DNA from: Alexandriicola marinus
Lineage (GTDB): Bacteria; Pseudomonadota; Alphaproteobacteria; Rhodobacterales; Rhodobacteraceae
DNA: 64,000 nucleotides
Assembly: GCF_004000435.1 (NCBI RefSeq)
Contig: NZ_RBVZ01000001.1
Location: 434,001 to 498,000 of the forward strand
Direction: 5' to 3'
In this document: positions 46,589-56,757 of the stretch, piece after piece
How the letters are laid out: each line of letters starts with the position of its first letter
Numbering within the stretch: position 1 is the first letter of the stretch
Notes under the pieces: model-generated
The model's input: the letters and a program-made list of their open reading frames with translations, nothing else
What the model was told of the DNA's origin: nothing
The model's database searches: none
Program-made: the position numbers and the translations under genes

Positions 46589-47023
46589 TCACCCCGCCTT
46601 CCGCGTCAGGCCCGAGATCACGATCGAGGCGAGGATGCAGCCGGTAAAGAGATAGAGCCCCCATGACGTTTCGACCCGGCCGATGCCGATGCCCTTGAGG
46701 ATCACGACATAGAGCGCAATGAGAAAGACATCCGCCATCGCCAGTTTACCTAGCCATGACAGGACAGGCTGCACCGCGGGTTTCAAAAGATCGAAATGAA
46801 TCAAGCTGATACCGATTGTCTTGAACATCGGAGCAAAGAGGGCGAAGGCCGTGACCAGAAGCGCGAGGATCACGTCGGTATCCCAGAGCGCCCTCAGCCC
46901 CGAGATCACGCTGATCTCGTCCAGTCCGAAGACAGGAAGAAGCCCCGCCTTCAGGAGCGGCGCGAACCACGACACGGGAAACAGGACGAGAAGCGCGAGA
47001 TTCGCGAGTTTCAGGGCTGTCAT
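46589..47023 (-). CDS. Paraquat-inducible protein A-like membrane protein
   Basis: A 144-residue, four-helix membrane protein of the PqiA single-domain type, with LFPVSWFAPLLKAG and LSWLGKLAMADVFLIALYVV as landmarks. PqiA relatives belong to MCE lipid transport systems in the envelope, but no PqiB/C genes are beside it. It lies 39 bases upstream of radA. Confidence 0.75.
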   Translation of the reverse strand: MTALKLANLALLVLFPVSWFAPLLKAGLLPVFGLDEISVISGLRALWDTDVILALLVTAFALFAPMFKTIGISLIHFDLLKPAVQPVLSWLGKLAMADVFLIALYVVILKGIGIGRVETSWGLYLFTGCILASIVISGLTRKAG

Positions 47024-47096
47024 GATCGGGTCCTCGCCTTGGCGCGCATCCGGGTCGACCTAATGACAGGCGCCGTCCCCGACAAGGGCAGCCCGG

Positions 47097-47921
47097 TCAT
47101 TCCGCAGCGGTGCGCGACAGGCTGAAGACGTTCATCCGTTTGCGCATGAGCGTCAGGTCGGCCCCGGCCGCCTCCGCCTCTGCGCTGTCGAAGTAATGAT
47201 CCGAATAATCCGGCTCGATCATGTAGCCAAGCTCGGGCAGGGTGGCGCGCAATTGCTGGTCGAGCCGGTCCAGCTGGCTAGCGACCACGCGTTCTTCCAA
47301 CTCGACCTGATGTGTCCAGCGCCGAATCTCGCGGCAGACATGCAGCGCCTCGACGATCCGGGCCTGCTGCGTTTCCGCCTCGTGCTGGCGCTGGGCGAGG
47401 AAGTCCTTGGCCCGGCGGACCTTTTCGTCGGAATAGACATCGGCCAGACGCCGGGCCTGCTGGCTCATCTGGGCGGCCACGGTCAGGACGTCGGTTTCAA
47501 GTTCGGGCAGATCGGGATGATCGCGCAGATAGGCCAGCCGTTCGCGCACCTGATCGAATTCGGATGACATGGTGAACACGCCGGCACGGTCGGCCGCATG
47601 ACAACGATGATAGGCAAGGGCCACGTCATCCATCGTGATGCGGAAATCCCTGTGCGCCTTTTCCAGTGACAGGATCCGGACCTGGCTGGGAATGAAACAG
47701 AACAGCATGACAAACAGGGCCGTCACCCCGATCTGAACCGCCTGTCCGGCATGGAGATAGGTATAGTCCCCGAAAGTCGCCTCGAATTCGAGCCAGGGCA
47801 AAAGACCCAGCGCAGATCCGATCGTGAACGCAAGAAGGGCCAGACCGATAAGTCCGATCAAGGATATTGCAGCGACTTGCATCGCTTGCGACGCGCGGAA
47901 AATCAGCAACTGGTACGACAC
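47097..47921 (-). CDS. Membrane protein with long coiled coil
   Basis: A 274-residue protein. Two membrane helices (about 17-40 and 60-80) are followed by a helical, charged region (about 85-240) with probable coiled coils (LAQRQHEAETQQARIVEALH). Similar Rhodobacterales proteins are sometimes labelled as DNA repair proteins, probably because of the coiled coil and not because of evidence. Function unknown. It lies 73 bases before the PqiA-like gene. Confidence 0.65.
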   Translation of the reverse strand: MSYQLLIFRASQAMQVAAISLIGLIGLALLAFTIGSALGLLPWLEFEATFGDYTYLHAGQAVQIGVTALFVMLFCFIPSQVRILSLEKAHRDFRITMDDVALAYHRCHAADRAGVFTMSSEFDQVRERLAYLRDHPDLPELETDVLTVAAQMSQQARRLADVYSDEKVRRAKDFLAQRQHEAETQQARIVEALHVCREIRRWTHQVELEERVVASQLDRLDQQLRATLPELGYMIEPDYSDHYFDSAEAEAAGADLTLMRKRMNVFSLSRTAAE

Positions 47922-48080
47922 TCAAGCTTCCCCCAAAGCCATATCTCGGGCTTCAGGATATGCGTATAAAGGCCCGGCTCCCAAGGGAAATTGCTCTCAG
48001 GCCACCGACTTTCGCGGGCAAGTCTCCACGTTACGGCGGCGAGGCCGTCATTGTTTCCCGACGTGTAACAATGGCGGATA

Positions 48081-49118
48081 TCAGCCCGGAATGTAGCGTC
48101 GGTAATAGCGCTGGCCGAGCGATGTCAGTATCTCGTAGCCGATGGTGCCGATCAGATCGGCCAGATCGTCGACACCCTGATGTGGCCCGAGGATGCTCAG
48201 CACGTCTGGCGATTCGCCCAGGTCGGTCACATCGACGGTGATCAGGTCCATCGAGACCCGGCCGACAAGCGGGCAGGGCCGATCGCCATCCCAAAGCGTC
48301 GCGAGGTTCGACAGGGCCCGGTGCAGACCGTCGGCATAGCCCGCCGAAACGGTCGCGATCCGCGAGGGGCGCTTGGCCTGCCAGCTGTTGCCATAGCCGA
48401 CGACCTCGCCTTCGCGCAGGTCGCGGATCTGGATGACGGGAAGATCAAGCTGCACCACGGGCCGCGCGTCGGTGAACGGACGCCCGCCATAAAGGCCGAT
48501 GCCCGGGCGGGTCATGTCAAAATGATAGTCCGGGCCAAGCAGGACACCGCCTGTTGCGGCAAGCGATCTTGGCACGCCAAGCCCGTCCGTCATCCGGTGG
48601 AACATATCCAGCTGATAGGCATTCATCGGATGATCGGGCTCGTCGGCGCAGGCCAGGTGGCTCATCAACAGGCACGGGCCCTGTGCAATCGCCATTTCCG
48701 CCACGGCGCCCCATTCGTCCCATTCCATGCCAAGCCGGTTCATCCCGGTATCAAGCTGGATCCCGAAGGCGTGGCCGGGCAGCGCCTCGAAATGTCGGGT
48801 CAGCTGATCGAGGGAGTTCAGCATCGGCACGAGACCCAGATCGCCGATCATCTCGGTATCGCCTGCCATGTGGCCGGAAAAGACGCGGATTTCGGGCTCG
48901 GGTCCGATGGATTGGCGTAGGCCGGCGCCTTCTTCGGCGGTGGCGACAAAGAAGGTGCGACAGCCGGCGTTCAGCAGGCTGCGCGCGACGCGCCCCGCGC
49001 CCAGACCGTAGCCGTCCGCCTTGACAACAGCTGCCGTCTCGGCCGCCGATTTCGCGTCGAGCGCGCGCCAGTTCGCAACCAGCGCAGCAAGGTCGATTGA
49101 CAGGATTCCAGTACTCAT
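48081..49118 (-). CDS. alr: Alanine racemase
   Basis: A 345-residue PLP enzyme that makes D-alanine for peptidoglycan. The PLP lysine is Lys33 in [30 protein letters not shown], the catalytic Tyr region VVGYGNSW and [13 protein letters not shown] are all present. The start at [10 protein letters not shown] (49118) fits the family better than the frame extended to 49154. Confidence 0.95.
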   Translation of the reverse strand: MSTGILSIDLAALVANWRALDAKSAAETAAVVKADGYGLGAGRVARSLLNAGCRTFFVATAEEGAGLRQSIGPEPEIRVFSGHMAGDTEMIGDLGLVPMLNSLDQLTRHFEALPGHAFGIQLDTGMNRLGMEWDEWGAVAEMAIAQGPCLLMSHLACADEPDHPMNAYQLDMFHRMTDGLGVPRSLAATGGVLLGPDYHFDMTRPGIGLYGGRPFTDARPVVQLDLPVIQIRDLREGEVVGYGNSWQAKRPSRIATVSAGYADGLHRALSNLATLWDGDRPCPLVGRVSMDLITVDVTDLGESPDVLSILGPHQGVDDLADLIGTIGYEILTSLGQRYYRRYIPG

Positions 49119-49176
49119 GGCGGCCCTTTTGACAGGGCGCGTCAGGCGCGGCAAGCGCGAACAGACGCCTCGCAGG

Positions 49177-49950
49177 TCAGCTGTCTTCCGGCGCCCCTAT
49201 CAGCCCGAATCCTTTGAGTTCTTCGGGCAGCAGAACATAGATTTCGTCGGGCGGTGTCAGCAGGGCGGGCTCCATGATGGCGGGGTCGATGCCCATCTCG
49301 ATCAGGTAGCCCATGACCTCGCCCTGGCCGCGCTGGATATCCTCCACGGCCAGAAAGGCGGGCAGCGCGATGTTTTCACCGAAATAATGCTGGTGCACGC
49401 CGACCATGGCCCCCGGCGCCACGTCGCGTGGGGTGCCGCCGGCCAGAACATAGGGGCAGGCGGACAGGCAGATATCGCTGTCGGTCATCGCCGTTTCGAT
49501 GCCCATCCGGCGCAACTGGCGCCCGATCTCGATCGCGTCGGTCACCGATCCGCCGGGGCTGTTGAGAAAGACGATCTCGGGCCGCACATGGGTTCCGATC
49601 CAGTCGGCGAATCGCGCGCCATCGCCCGGCGCGATCGTGCCCGTCAGGGTCAGCGCCGGACGCTCGCCCATCTGGCCTGCGGTGAATTCAAGCCGCGTCG
49701 GCATGTCCTGCGTCGCGGGCACCGGTCGCGTGCCGGGCGACGGGGTGCGAAAGGTGATGTCGCCGGGATCGAACCGCCGCCGCTGATCGCCGGGGCCCAC
49801 CGGCGACAGGAGGGCGGGTGCCTGCGAGGGCGACAGCAGCGCCGGCAGAGACCGCATCACATCGGCCCCCATCAGGATCAGGGCAAAGCCCACCTGCACG
49901 ACGAGGATGCCCATGATCCATCGCCGGATCGTGTGGCTGCCTTCGGTCAT
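49177..49950 (-). CDS. Membrane-anchored ClpP-like protein
   Basis: A 257-residue protein. One membrane helix (about 11-30) and a Pro-rich linker lead to a ClpP/crotonase-like domain: [21 protein letters not shown] (shown in part) near 125-145, and [13 protein letters not shown] near 160-172, where Ser163 is the likely nucleophile position and a His lies in VGVHQHYF. The domain would face the periplasm. COG3904-type proteins look like this; protease activity is unproven. The ATG overlaps the stop of the coiled-coil protein gene by four bases. Confidence 0.75.
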   Translation of the reverse strand: MTEGSHTIRRWIMGILVVQVGFALILMGADVMRSLPALLSPSQAPALLSPVGPGDQRRRFDPGDITFRTPSPGTRPVPATQDMPTRLEFTAGQMGERPALTLTGTIAPGDGARFADWIGTHVRPEIVFLNSPGGSVTDAIEIGRQLRRMGIETAMTDSDICLSACPYVLAGGTPRDVAPGAMVGVHQHYFGENIALPAFLAVEDIQRGQGEVMGYLIEMGIDPAIMEPALLTPPDEIYVLLPEELKGFGLIGAPEDS

Positions 49951-51308
49951 TCGCCGCGACGTCCGGGATCGATCGCCGAAACCTGCGGCCAGGGCTGGCC
50001 CGCCTCGGTGGGCTGCGGCGGTGGCCTGTCAGCTTCGGTCTCGGATTCGGGGTGTTGATGGCTGTGGGCAAGGGTCTGTGCGTGGTCCATCTGGCGTTCG
50101 ATCTCGTCGATGCCGGCCATGGCGGCGCGGAGTTCGGCCAAGGTCAGCTGATCGCTGACCGGCGTCGTTTCTCGGCCCGAGCGGATCGCGGCCTGCGCGA
50201 TGGCCGTGATGAACACCAGAACGGCCGGCAAAAGGTCGATCGCGATGGCGCCCGCCCAGCTGGGCACGAAATTGCCCGCATACAGGATCACGGCGTCGGC
50301 GGCGGAAATGGGTGTGTAGACCGTCTCTTCGGGTTGCTCCATCGACATGACCGATTCGGCGGCGAGCCGCAGCGTGTCGGCCCTTTGTGCCAGAACGGTG
50401 CGCACGGAATCGATCGTGGCCTGCTGGCCCGCGCGGGTATCCTCGGTCGACCCGTCCAGCTGCGGCAGGATCACGGATTGCGACAGATCGAGCGCCGAGC
50501 GCCGGACGAGCGGGGCCACCGACAATTGCCTGAGGCGCGTGATCACGTTGGCCAGACGCACCGCCTCTTCCGAGAACTGGACAGACCGTGTCTCGACCGG
50601 GCCGGGCGCCACCGTCAACGCGCGCATCCGGCTGAGTGTTTCGTTTCCTTCGGCAAAGGCTGCGGCCACCAGCGCATCCTGCGTCGCGATCTGCGCCTCG
50701 AGCGCGGCCAGCTCATCGGATTTCTGGCGCAAGAGCCGGAAGACAGCGCCCTGGCCTGCAAATCCGGACAGCTCGCCACTGGCCTCCTGTTCAGAGAGGT
50801 CTTCGAAGCTCTGGCGCAGGCGGGCCACGTCCCGTTCGAGGCTCTGGGCCGAAATGGCGATGGTATTCGCCCGCTCGAGCGCGCCCTGATACCTCTGGAC
50901 CGTGACCGCAAGATGCTGTTCGACCGCAGCGGCCCCTGCAAGTGCGGCTGCGTTCAGCCACGACGACATGGCGATGATCGCGACGCATCCAAGCCCCATC
51001 GCCCCCATCAGTCCCAGCCGCGACGCCATGGTCCGCATCGCGGGCAGAAGGCGCAGCATATAGGACCAGAAGACGAAGATGCCGACCGAGACTGCCACCG
51101 AATAGGCCATCGCGGCAAAGGCCGACATGGCGCCGGTATCATCCAGCAGCGACGAGACGCCGAGATAAGTGTAGATGCCCGACGCCACCGCAAGAACGGC
51201 GAGCGCCGCGCCGGTGAAGCCGTCGAGCCATCCGAGGTGCCCCTCGATCTCGCGGGCCTGGCGCAGGCCGTTTCGGCCGCTCTGCGTCGTCTCTTGGTCC
51301 TGGCTCAT
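49947..51308 (-). CDS. Large membrane protein with central coiled coil
   Basis: A 453-residue protein. Membrane helices lie near 31-55, 62-85, 97-120 and 343-370; the segment from about 125 to 340 is helical and charged, with coiled-coil character (QSLERDVARLRQSFEDL). The C-terminal tail is Pro/Gln/His-rich. The start at MSQDQETT (51308) is chosen over a frame to 51368. It overlaps the ClpP-like gene by four bases, so the two products probably work together. Family unknown. Confidence 0.65.
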   Translation of the reverse strand: MSQDQETTQSGRNGLRQAREIEGHLGWLDGFTGAALAVLAVASGIYTYLGVSSLLDDTGAMSAFAAMAYSVAVSVGIFVFWSYMLRLLPAMRTMASRLGLMGAMGLGCVAIIAMSSWLNAAALAGAAAVEQHLAVTVQRYQGALERANTIAISAQSLERDVARLRQSFEDLSEQEASGELSGFAGQGAVFRLLRQKSDELAALEAQIATQDALVAAAFAEGNETLSRMRALTVAPGPVETRSVQFSEEAVRLANVITRLRQLSVAPLVRRSALDLSQSVILPQLDGSTEDTRAGQQATIDSVRTVLAQRADTLRLAAESVMSMEQPEETVYTPISAADAVILYAGNFVPSWAGAIAIDLLPAVLVFITAIAQAAIRSGRETTPVSDQLTLAELRAAMAGIDEIERQMDHAQTLAHSHQHPESETEADRPPPQPTEAGQPWPQVSAIDPGRRGE

Positions 51309-51383
51309 ACGATGCTCTCCCCGGGTTAAACACGAAACTAGTTTGATGTGGGGTCCTGCGCGAGTCACGACCCCGTTTGCCCG

Positions 51384-52181
51384 TCACGGCCCGCCGAATT
51401 GGCCAACGCCGTTGCGATACTGCTGCCAGAGCTTTTCGCCGATCTGGCAGTCATAATCGGGAATGGGTACAAACTGTGCCTGCATCACCCGGGGGCTGTG
51501 ACCGGCCAGTTCCAGAACCAGCTTGCGCCGGACGGCGGTCGCGAAGTCCTCCCACCGGGTGACGGGCAGGACGAAACTGCCCGGCCCGCCTGTGACGCAG
51601 GCGCGGTAATAGACATCCAGATCGTCCAGTTGCAGGTGGGAGAACCCGCCGTCGCGGGTCATCAGGGGCAGGCCGTTGATCACGATACCCGCCGACAGAA
51701 CCGCGTCACGCCGCCTGTCGACCGCGCCGCCCTGATTATTCGGACCGTCGCCCGAGATATCAATGACGCGCCGCAACCCTTCGAATTCATTGGTCTCGAT
51801 CATCTGCTGACCAAGCTGGAGCGCGCCGGTCAGCGAGGTGCGGCGCAGGGCCGTCGGGAAATGATCGTCAAGCGCCGAGGCAAAGGCGCGTGCATCCTCG
51901 CGTGTCTCGATCAGGCGCCAGTCGACGACGATGTTGTGCGAATTCGAGCCGGCCCATTCGACATAGGCCACGGCAACCCGGCCGGTGAAACCGCTGCTGA
52001 TCGCGGCAAAGACTTCGTCGCTGGCAATCGCCTCGGCATAGCCGCGCCTCTGGATTTCAAGCTCTTCGGGCGACATCGACAGCGAGACGTCGACCATCAG
52101 CAACAGCTCGACATCGACCTCTTCGGCACGCAGGGGCAGGGCCACCATCAGCATGGCCCAGATCAGGAACAGGAACCGCAT
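51384..52181 (-). CDS. Secreted VWA-type protein, DUF1194-like
   Basis: A 265-residue protein with a signal peptide ending near LRAEE (residues 19-21; start at MRFLFL, 52181). The mature part is a von Willebrand A-like domain: MVDVSLSMSPEELE gives the metal-site D-x-S-x-S, and VIDISGDGPNNQGG a further conserved segment of DUF1194. It probably binds a partner protein in the periplasm. It lies between dnaB and the membrane coiled-coil gene. Confidence 0.85.
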   Translation of the reverse strand: MRFLFLIWAMLMVALPLRAEEVDVELLLMVDVSLSMSPEELEIQRRGYAEAIASDEVFAAISSGFTGRVAVAYVEWAGSNSHNIVVDWRLIETREDARAFASALDDHFPTALRRTSLTGALQLGQQMIETNEFEGLRRVIDISGDGPNNQGGAVDRRRDAVLSAGIVINGLPLMTRDGGFSHLQLDDLDVYYRACVTGGPGSFVLPVTRWEDFATAVRRKLVLELAGHSPRVMQAQFVPIPDYDCQIGEKLWQQYRNGVGQFGGP

Positions 52182-52227
52182 GCGCCGATCTTGGGCCGGG
52201 CGGGCGCCCGGCGCAAGTGAAGCGCGA

Positions 52228-53715
52228 TCAGCCGAAGCCGTTGTCCTGCTGCCACGGCTTGGCGAGGTTGCCAAAGCGGGTGAACTGGCCCTCGAAGCTC
52301 AGATCGACAGAGCCGATGGGCCCGTGCCGCTGCTTGCCGATGATCACCTCGGCCTTGCCATGCAGCCGCTCCATCCGTTCCTGCCAGGCGGCCATTTCCT
52401 CGAGCCGGTCGTCGGAGGGCTTTTCCCGCTCGACATAATATTCCTCGCGGAAGACGAACATCACCACGTCGGCATCCTGCTCGATCGAGCCCGATTCGCG
52501 CAGGTCCGACAGCTGCGGGCGCTTGTCCTCCCGGCTTTCGACCTGACGCGACAGCTGCGACAGCGCCACGACGGGAATGTCGAGTTCCTTGGCGATCGCC
52601 TTGAGGCCCTGGGTGATCTCGGAGATTTCGTTGACCCGGTTTTCCGTCCGGCCCGCGCCGCGCAGCAGCTGAAGGTAGTCGACGAACAGCGCGTCGAGCC
52701 CGTGCGTCCGCTTGAGCCTTCGCGCGCGCGCCGCAACCTGGCTGATCGGCAGGGCGGGCGTGTCGTCGATATAAAGAGGGCAGGCCTCCAGTTCCTTTGC
52801 GGCATCGACGAATCGGCGGAATTCCACCTCTGTCATGTCGCCGCGCCGGATCTGTTCCGACGGCACTTCCGAGGCCTCGCTCAGGATACGGGCGGCAAGT
52901 TGTTCGGCGCTCATCTCGAGGCTGAAGAAGCCGACCACGCCGCCGTTGACGGAGCCTTCGCTGCCATCGGGCAGCTGCCCCTTGCGATAGGCCCGGGCGA
53001 TGTTGAAGGCCACGTTGGTGGCAAGCGACGTCTTGCCCATGGAGGGGCGCCCGGCAAGAATCAGAAGGTCCGACTTGTGCAGCCCGCCCAGTTTCTTGTC
53101 GAGATCGACAAGACCGGTCGATACGCCGGCCAGCCCGCCATCGCGCTGATAGGCGGCATTGGCCACCTGAACGGCATCGGTCACGGCCCTGAGAAAGCTC
53201 TGGAATCCGGTGTCGGAGCGCCCCTGTTCGGCAAGCTTGTAAAGCTTTTGCTCCGCCTCGACGATCTGTTCGCGCGGCTCCGAGGCGACATCGACCTTGC
53301 CGGCCTTGGCGGCAATCTCCTGACCCAGCTGGATCAACTCGCGCCGGATCGCCAGATCATAGATCATCTGTGCATAATCGCGCGCCGCGAAGGCCGAGAT
53401 GGCAGCACCGGCCAGCCGCGCCAGATAGGCCGGCCCGCCCAACTCCTTGAGCCCCTCGTCATCCTCGAGAAACGCCTTGAGCGTAACCGGAGAAGCCAGC
53501 GCGTTCTTTGAGATGCGCTGGGCGGCCACGTCGAAGATGCGCGCATGAACCGGATCATAGAAATGATCCATGGTGATGATCGAACTGACCCTGTCGAAGA
53601 TGTCGTTGTTCGTCAGGATCGCGCCCAGAAGCTGCTGTTCCGCCTCGACGGAATGCGGCATCGCGCTTTGTTCTTCGGAATTGCCTGCCGGATTGAAAAC
53701 CGTGATCTCGTTCAT
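52228..53715 (-). CDS. dnaB: Replicative DNA helicase DnaB
   Basis: A 495-residue hexameric helicase of the replication fork. The N-terminal domain begins after a short extension (AMPHSVEAEQQLLGAIL). Walker A is AGRPSMGKTSLATNVAFN; Walker B lies in DALFVDYLQLL; the RecA-fold ends with LRESGSIEQDADVVMF and SFEGQFTRF. No intein is present. Located between pyrE and the VWA gene, a chromosomal setting, not a phage one. Confidence 0.97.
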   Translation of the reverse strand: MNEITVFNPAGNSEEQSAMPHSVEAEQQLLGAILTNNDIFDRVSSIITMDHFYDPVHARIFDVAAQRISKNALASPVTLKAFLEDDEGLKELGGPAYLARLAGAAISAFAARDYAQMIYDLAIRRELIQLGQEIAAKAGKVDVASEPREQIVEAEQKLYKLAEQGRSDTGFQSFLRAVTDAVQVANAAYQRDGGLAGVSTGLVDLDKKLGGLHKSDLLILAGRPSMGKTSLATNVAFNIARAYRKGQLPDGSEGSVNGGVVGFFSLEMSAEQLAARILSEASEVPSEQIRRGDMTEVEFRRFVDAAKELEACPLYIDDTPALPISQVAARARRLKRTHGLDALFVDYLQLLRGAGRTENRVNEISEITQGLKAIAKELDIPVVALSQLSRQVESREDKRPQLSDLRESGSIEQDADVVMFVFREEYYVEREKPSDDRLEEMAAWQERMERLHGKAEVIIGKQRHGPIGSVDLSFEGQFTRFGNLAKPWQQDNGFG

Positions 53716-53861
53716 TTGGTCCGTTTCCCCTGCCTGCTCACCCTCGTATCCCCGTCCGATGCTCTACATCGCCCGAAGGCGTCCGGCTATCGGGATATCT
53801 GCGGGGACAACCCTGTGGGCGAACCGGGTTTGCCCCGCGGCTGGTTTGCCTGTCTGATCAA

Positions 53862-53890
53862 CATATACCGCAAGTCGGTCGACATGTCAC
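53862..53890 (-). promoter_or_regulatory. Possible sigma-70 promoter for dnaB
   Basis: On the minus strand GTGACA (53890-53885) is followed after 17 bases by TATATG (53867-53862), a reasonable -35/-10 pair about 150 bases before the dnaB start. The 276 bases between pyrE and dnaB hold no gene. Confidence 0.4.
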
Positions 53891-53991
53891 AAGATGAAGG
53901 GTCACGCCTGACCGCAAGGGCCGTCATCCCCCGTGGGCCGCAATGACTTTCCCTGATTCTGTGGGCGATTTCTCCACACCCGAGCCACGCG

Positions 53992-54663
53992 TCAGGCGGG
54001 CGGCGTCCAGCCGCCGGGATCGCGCAGATAGGCCTCGACCGCGTCCAGCGTGGCCGCATCGAAGGTGCTGCCCTCGCGGGCCGCGGCGATCACGTCCCAC
54101 CATGTGCACAGCGACAGAAGCGTGATCCCGTGATCGGCCAACCGATATTCGACGCCCTCATGGATGCCATAGAAAAAGACGACCGCCGTGTAGTTGCAGG
54201 TCGCGCCCGTCTCGCGGATCGCATCGACGAAGGAGATCTTCGATCCGCCGTCGGTCGTCATGTCCTCGACAAGGCAGACCCGCTGGCCTTCTGTCATCGC
54301 GCCCTCGATCCGGGCGTTCTTGCCATAGCCCTTGGGCTTCTTGCGGACATAGGTCATCGGCAGGGCCAGCCGCTCGGCGATCATCGCGCCAAAGGGGATG
54401 CCAGCCGTCTCGCCGCCGGCGATGTTGTCGAAGGCTTCGGTGCCGGCCTCGCGCATGATCGTGGCCGCCAGGAAATCCATCAGCACCGACCGCGCGCGCG
54501 GGAATGAGATGATCCGGCGGCAATCCACATAGACCGGCGCCCGCCGGCCCGAGGCATAGGTGAAGGGTTCTTCGGAATTGAAATTGACGGCCCCGATATC
54601 AAGCAGGATGCGGGCCGAGACCCGGGCGATTTCGGTTTTGTCGGGAAAACTGGATGGGATCAT
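53992..54663 (-). CDS. pyrE: Orotate phosphoribosyltransferase
   Basis: A 223-residue enzyme that makes orotidine monophosphate in pyrimidine synthesis. The start is at MIPSSFPDK (54663). The PRPP motif is [14 protein letters not shown], the flexible catalytic loop [13 protein letters not shown]. It follows pyrC by 31 bases, so two successive steps of the pathway are encoded together. Confidence 0.95.
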   Translation of the reverse strand: MIPSSFPDKTEIARVSARILLDIGAVNFNSEEPFTYASGRRAPVYVDCRRIISFPRARSVLMDFLAATIMREAGTEAFDNIAGGETAGIPFGAMIAERLALPMTYVRKKPKGYGKNARIEGAMTEGQRVCLVEDMTTDGGSKISFVDAIRETGATCNYTAVVFFYGIHEGVEYRLADHGITLLSLCTWWDVIAAAREGSTFDAATLDAVEAYLRDPGGWTPPA

Positions 54664-54694
54664 GGTGTCTTGTCCTGCGTCGGTAGGGGCGGGT

Positions 54695-55756
54695 TCAGGC
54701 GTCAACGCGCCAGTGCATCGGGAAGCCGGGATCAAAGATGGTGACGGGGCCATCCTCCGTCTCGATCCGGTCTGGCCGGTCGAATGGTCCGTCCTTGACC
54801 AGCGTGATCGTTTCCTCATTGGGCGGCAGCCCATAGAAGGCGGGCCCGTTGAGCGAGGTGAACGCCTCCAGCTGGCGCAGCTTGTCGGCCGTCTCGAACA
54901 CTTCGGCGAGGCAGGCCATTGTCACCGGCGCAGTATAGATGCCCGCGCATCCGCAGGGCTGAAGCTTGGCCGGGTCATTGTGCGGGGCGGAATCGGTGCC
55001 GAGGAAGAACCGCCGGTCACCGGACACCGCCGCCTGAACCAGCGCCACGCGATGCTTTTCCCGCTTGGCCACCGGCAGGCAGTAATAATGCGGCCTGATC
55101 CCGCCTGCGAGGATGTGGTTGCGGTTGATGATCAGGTGATGGGTGGTGATCGTCGCGGCAAGGTTCTTGGGTGTGTCGCGGACGTAATCCACCGCGTTCT
55201 GCGTTGTCACATGTTCCATCACGACGCGCAGATCGGGCGTCTTCTTGCGGATGGGTTTCAGGATCTTGTCGATGAACACGGCCTCGCGGTCGAAGATATC
55301 GATCGACGGATCGGTCACCTCGCCATGAACGCACAGCGGCATTCCGATCTCGGCCATCTGTTCCAGAACCGGACGGACCTTTGCGAAGTCCCGCACGCCC
55401 GAGGCGGAATTGGTCGTGGCGCCCGCCGGATAAAGCTTGACCGCCGTGGCGATACCCTCTGCATGGGCGCGGGCCACGTCGTCGGGATCGGTCTCTTCGG
55501 TCAGGTAGAGCGTCATAAGCGGCTGGAACGTCATGCCCTCGGGCAGGGCCGCCATGATCCGGTCTCGGTAGGCATTGGCCTGCTCGGCCGTCACGACGGG
55601 CGGGACGAGGTTTGGCATCACGATGGCGCGCGCGAAATGGCGGGCCGTGTCGGGCAGCACCCCTTTCAGCATCCCGCCGTCGCGCAAGTGCAGATGCCAG
55701 TCGTCAGGCCGGCGGATGGTCAGGCGGGGCGGGGTCGCATCATGCATCTCTGTCAT
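54695..55756 (-). CDS. pyrC: Dihydroorotase (PyrC, class II)
   Basis: A 353-residue zinc amidohydrolase that closes the dihydroorotate ring. The metal motif is [12 protein letters not shown] near residue 17, the carbamylated lysine lies in [13 protein letters not shown], and [25 protein letters not shown] and GTDSAPH hold the other ligands. The length and motifs match the short E. coli-type enzyme. Confidence 0.96.
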   Translation of the reverse strand: MTEMHDATPPRLTIRRPDDWHLHLRDGGMLKGVLPDTARHFARAIVMPNLVPPVVTAEQANAYRDRIMAALPEGMTFQPLMTLYLTEETDPDDVARAHAEGIATAVKLYPAGATTNSASGVRDFAKVRPVLEQMAEIGMPLCVHGEVTDPSIDIFDREAVFIDKILKPIRKKTPDLRVVMEHVTTQNAVDYVRDTPKNLAATITTHHLIINRNHILAGGIRPHYYCLPVAKREKHRVALVQAAVSGDRRFFLGTDSAPHNDPAKLQPCGCAGIYTAPVTMACLAEVFETADKLRQLEAFTSLNGPAFYGLPPNEETITLVKDGPFDRPDRIETEDGPVTIFDPGFPMHWRVDA

Positions 55757-55860
55757 GACCTTCCGTTACACCCAGCGGGCGCGACTGGCCATAGGGACTT
55801 GCCCCGCACGAGCCGCTTGGTGATAGTCCGGGTTAGGTCATTTCAACGAACGGTGATGCG

Positions 55861-56142
55861 ATGTTCGGATTTGTCATTGCTCTTGTGGCGGGCTTTCTTG
55901 CGCCACATGCCGAGGCACCGCTTGCCCGGCCGCTGGCCGAAACCCTGCGCGGCGCGATCAAACTCGAAGACGGGGAAATGAAGCTGTTCAGCTTCATGGT
56001 CGTGATGGTGATCGCCGGTGCGCTTTGCGCGATGTTCGACGCAGGCTCGCCTCTCGGTGTGATCCTCGGCGGCGTGATCGGCTATTTCGGCTTGCGGCTG
56101 TCGGCTTTTGCGAAGTCGCGGATCGACGGGAAGCGCCCATGA
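55861..56142 (+). CDS. Small three-helix membrane protein
   Basis: A 93-residue protein with hydrophobic segments near 1-15, 44-60 and 65-82 and a short polar loop (LARPLAETLRGAIKLEDGEMKL). The family is not recognised. Its stop overlaps the start of the next gene by four bases, so they are probably a pair. It is divergent from pyrC, 104 bases away. Confidence 0.65.
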   Translation: MFGFVIALVAGFLAPHAEAPLARPLAETLRGAIKLEDGEMKLFSFMVVMVIAGALCAMFDAGSPLGVILGGVIGYFGLRLSAFAKSRIDGKRP

Positions 56143-56753
56143 TCCGGCACGGCGCAACCGCGGCGCTGTGCGCGGCGCTGGCGGTCGGTGCGGCGCAGGC
56201 AGAATGCCTCGGCCCTGCGGACCTGACCCGTGGCGTGGTCGTCGAATACCAGACGGGCGACTACACCACGATCCGCCGCATCGGGGACGGCACGCATCTT
56301 ATCGAGGAGCGCTATGCCTCGGGCGATGCGCCGTGGGTCCTGCGGGCGTGGCACGGCGTCTATTTCGTCGAGGAATGGCAGTTGAACGCGGCCGGAGGGC
56401 GGGAGCCCGGCACCACGCTGGTGGTGGAATTCCCGATCGATCCCGCCCGCTTTCCTCCGCCGTTGCCGGGGCTGGGCTGGACAGGCCGGACGGTCAACCA
56501 GTTTGACGACGGAACCAGCCGCGAAGAGACGACGATCCTGCGGTTCTCGCAGGGGGCGCCGCTTGAACTGTCGGGATGCACCTATTCGACGATCCTTGCC
56601 GAGCTGCGATACGACTGGGGCGAAGAGGGCGGTCTTGACCTGCGCTATCTCTACCTCGAGGAGCTGGGCACGGCGATCCTCGAATGGAGCGAGCTTGACG
56701 GTGAGGATACCGCAGCCCTTGTGCCGGTTGCGCTCAGGCGGGCCAGCAAATAG
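56139..56753 (+). CDS. Secreted protein of unknown function
   Basis: A 204-residue protein with a signal peptide ending at GAAQAE (cleavage near residue 21; start at MIRHGAT, 56139, in an ATGA overlap). The mature part is beta-rich with segments such as VVVEYQTGDYTTIRRI, VLRAWHGVYFVEEW and ETTILRFSQG. Two cysteines (AECLGP and SGCTYST) may pair. No family recognised. It converges with the gene at 56758. Confidence 0.65.
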   Translation: MIRHGATAALCAALAVGAAQAECLGPADLTRGVVVEYQTGDYTTIRRIGDGTHLIEERYASGDAPWVLRAWHGVYFVEEWQLNAAGGREPGTTLVVEFPIDPARFPPPLPGLGWTGRTVNQFDDGTSREETTILRFSQGAPLELSGCTYSTILAELRYDWGEEGGLDLRYLYLEELGTAILEWSELDGEDTAALVPVALRRASK

Positions 56754-56757
56754 GCCG

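Noticed and set aside
52228-53715. dnaB as a sign of a prophage
   Set aside because: No integrase, terminase or capsid genes are nearby, and the pyrE-dnaB-alr-radA neighbourhood is chromosomal.
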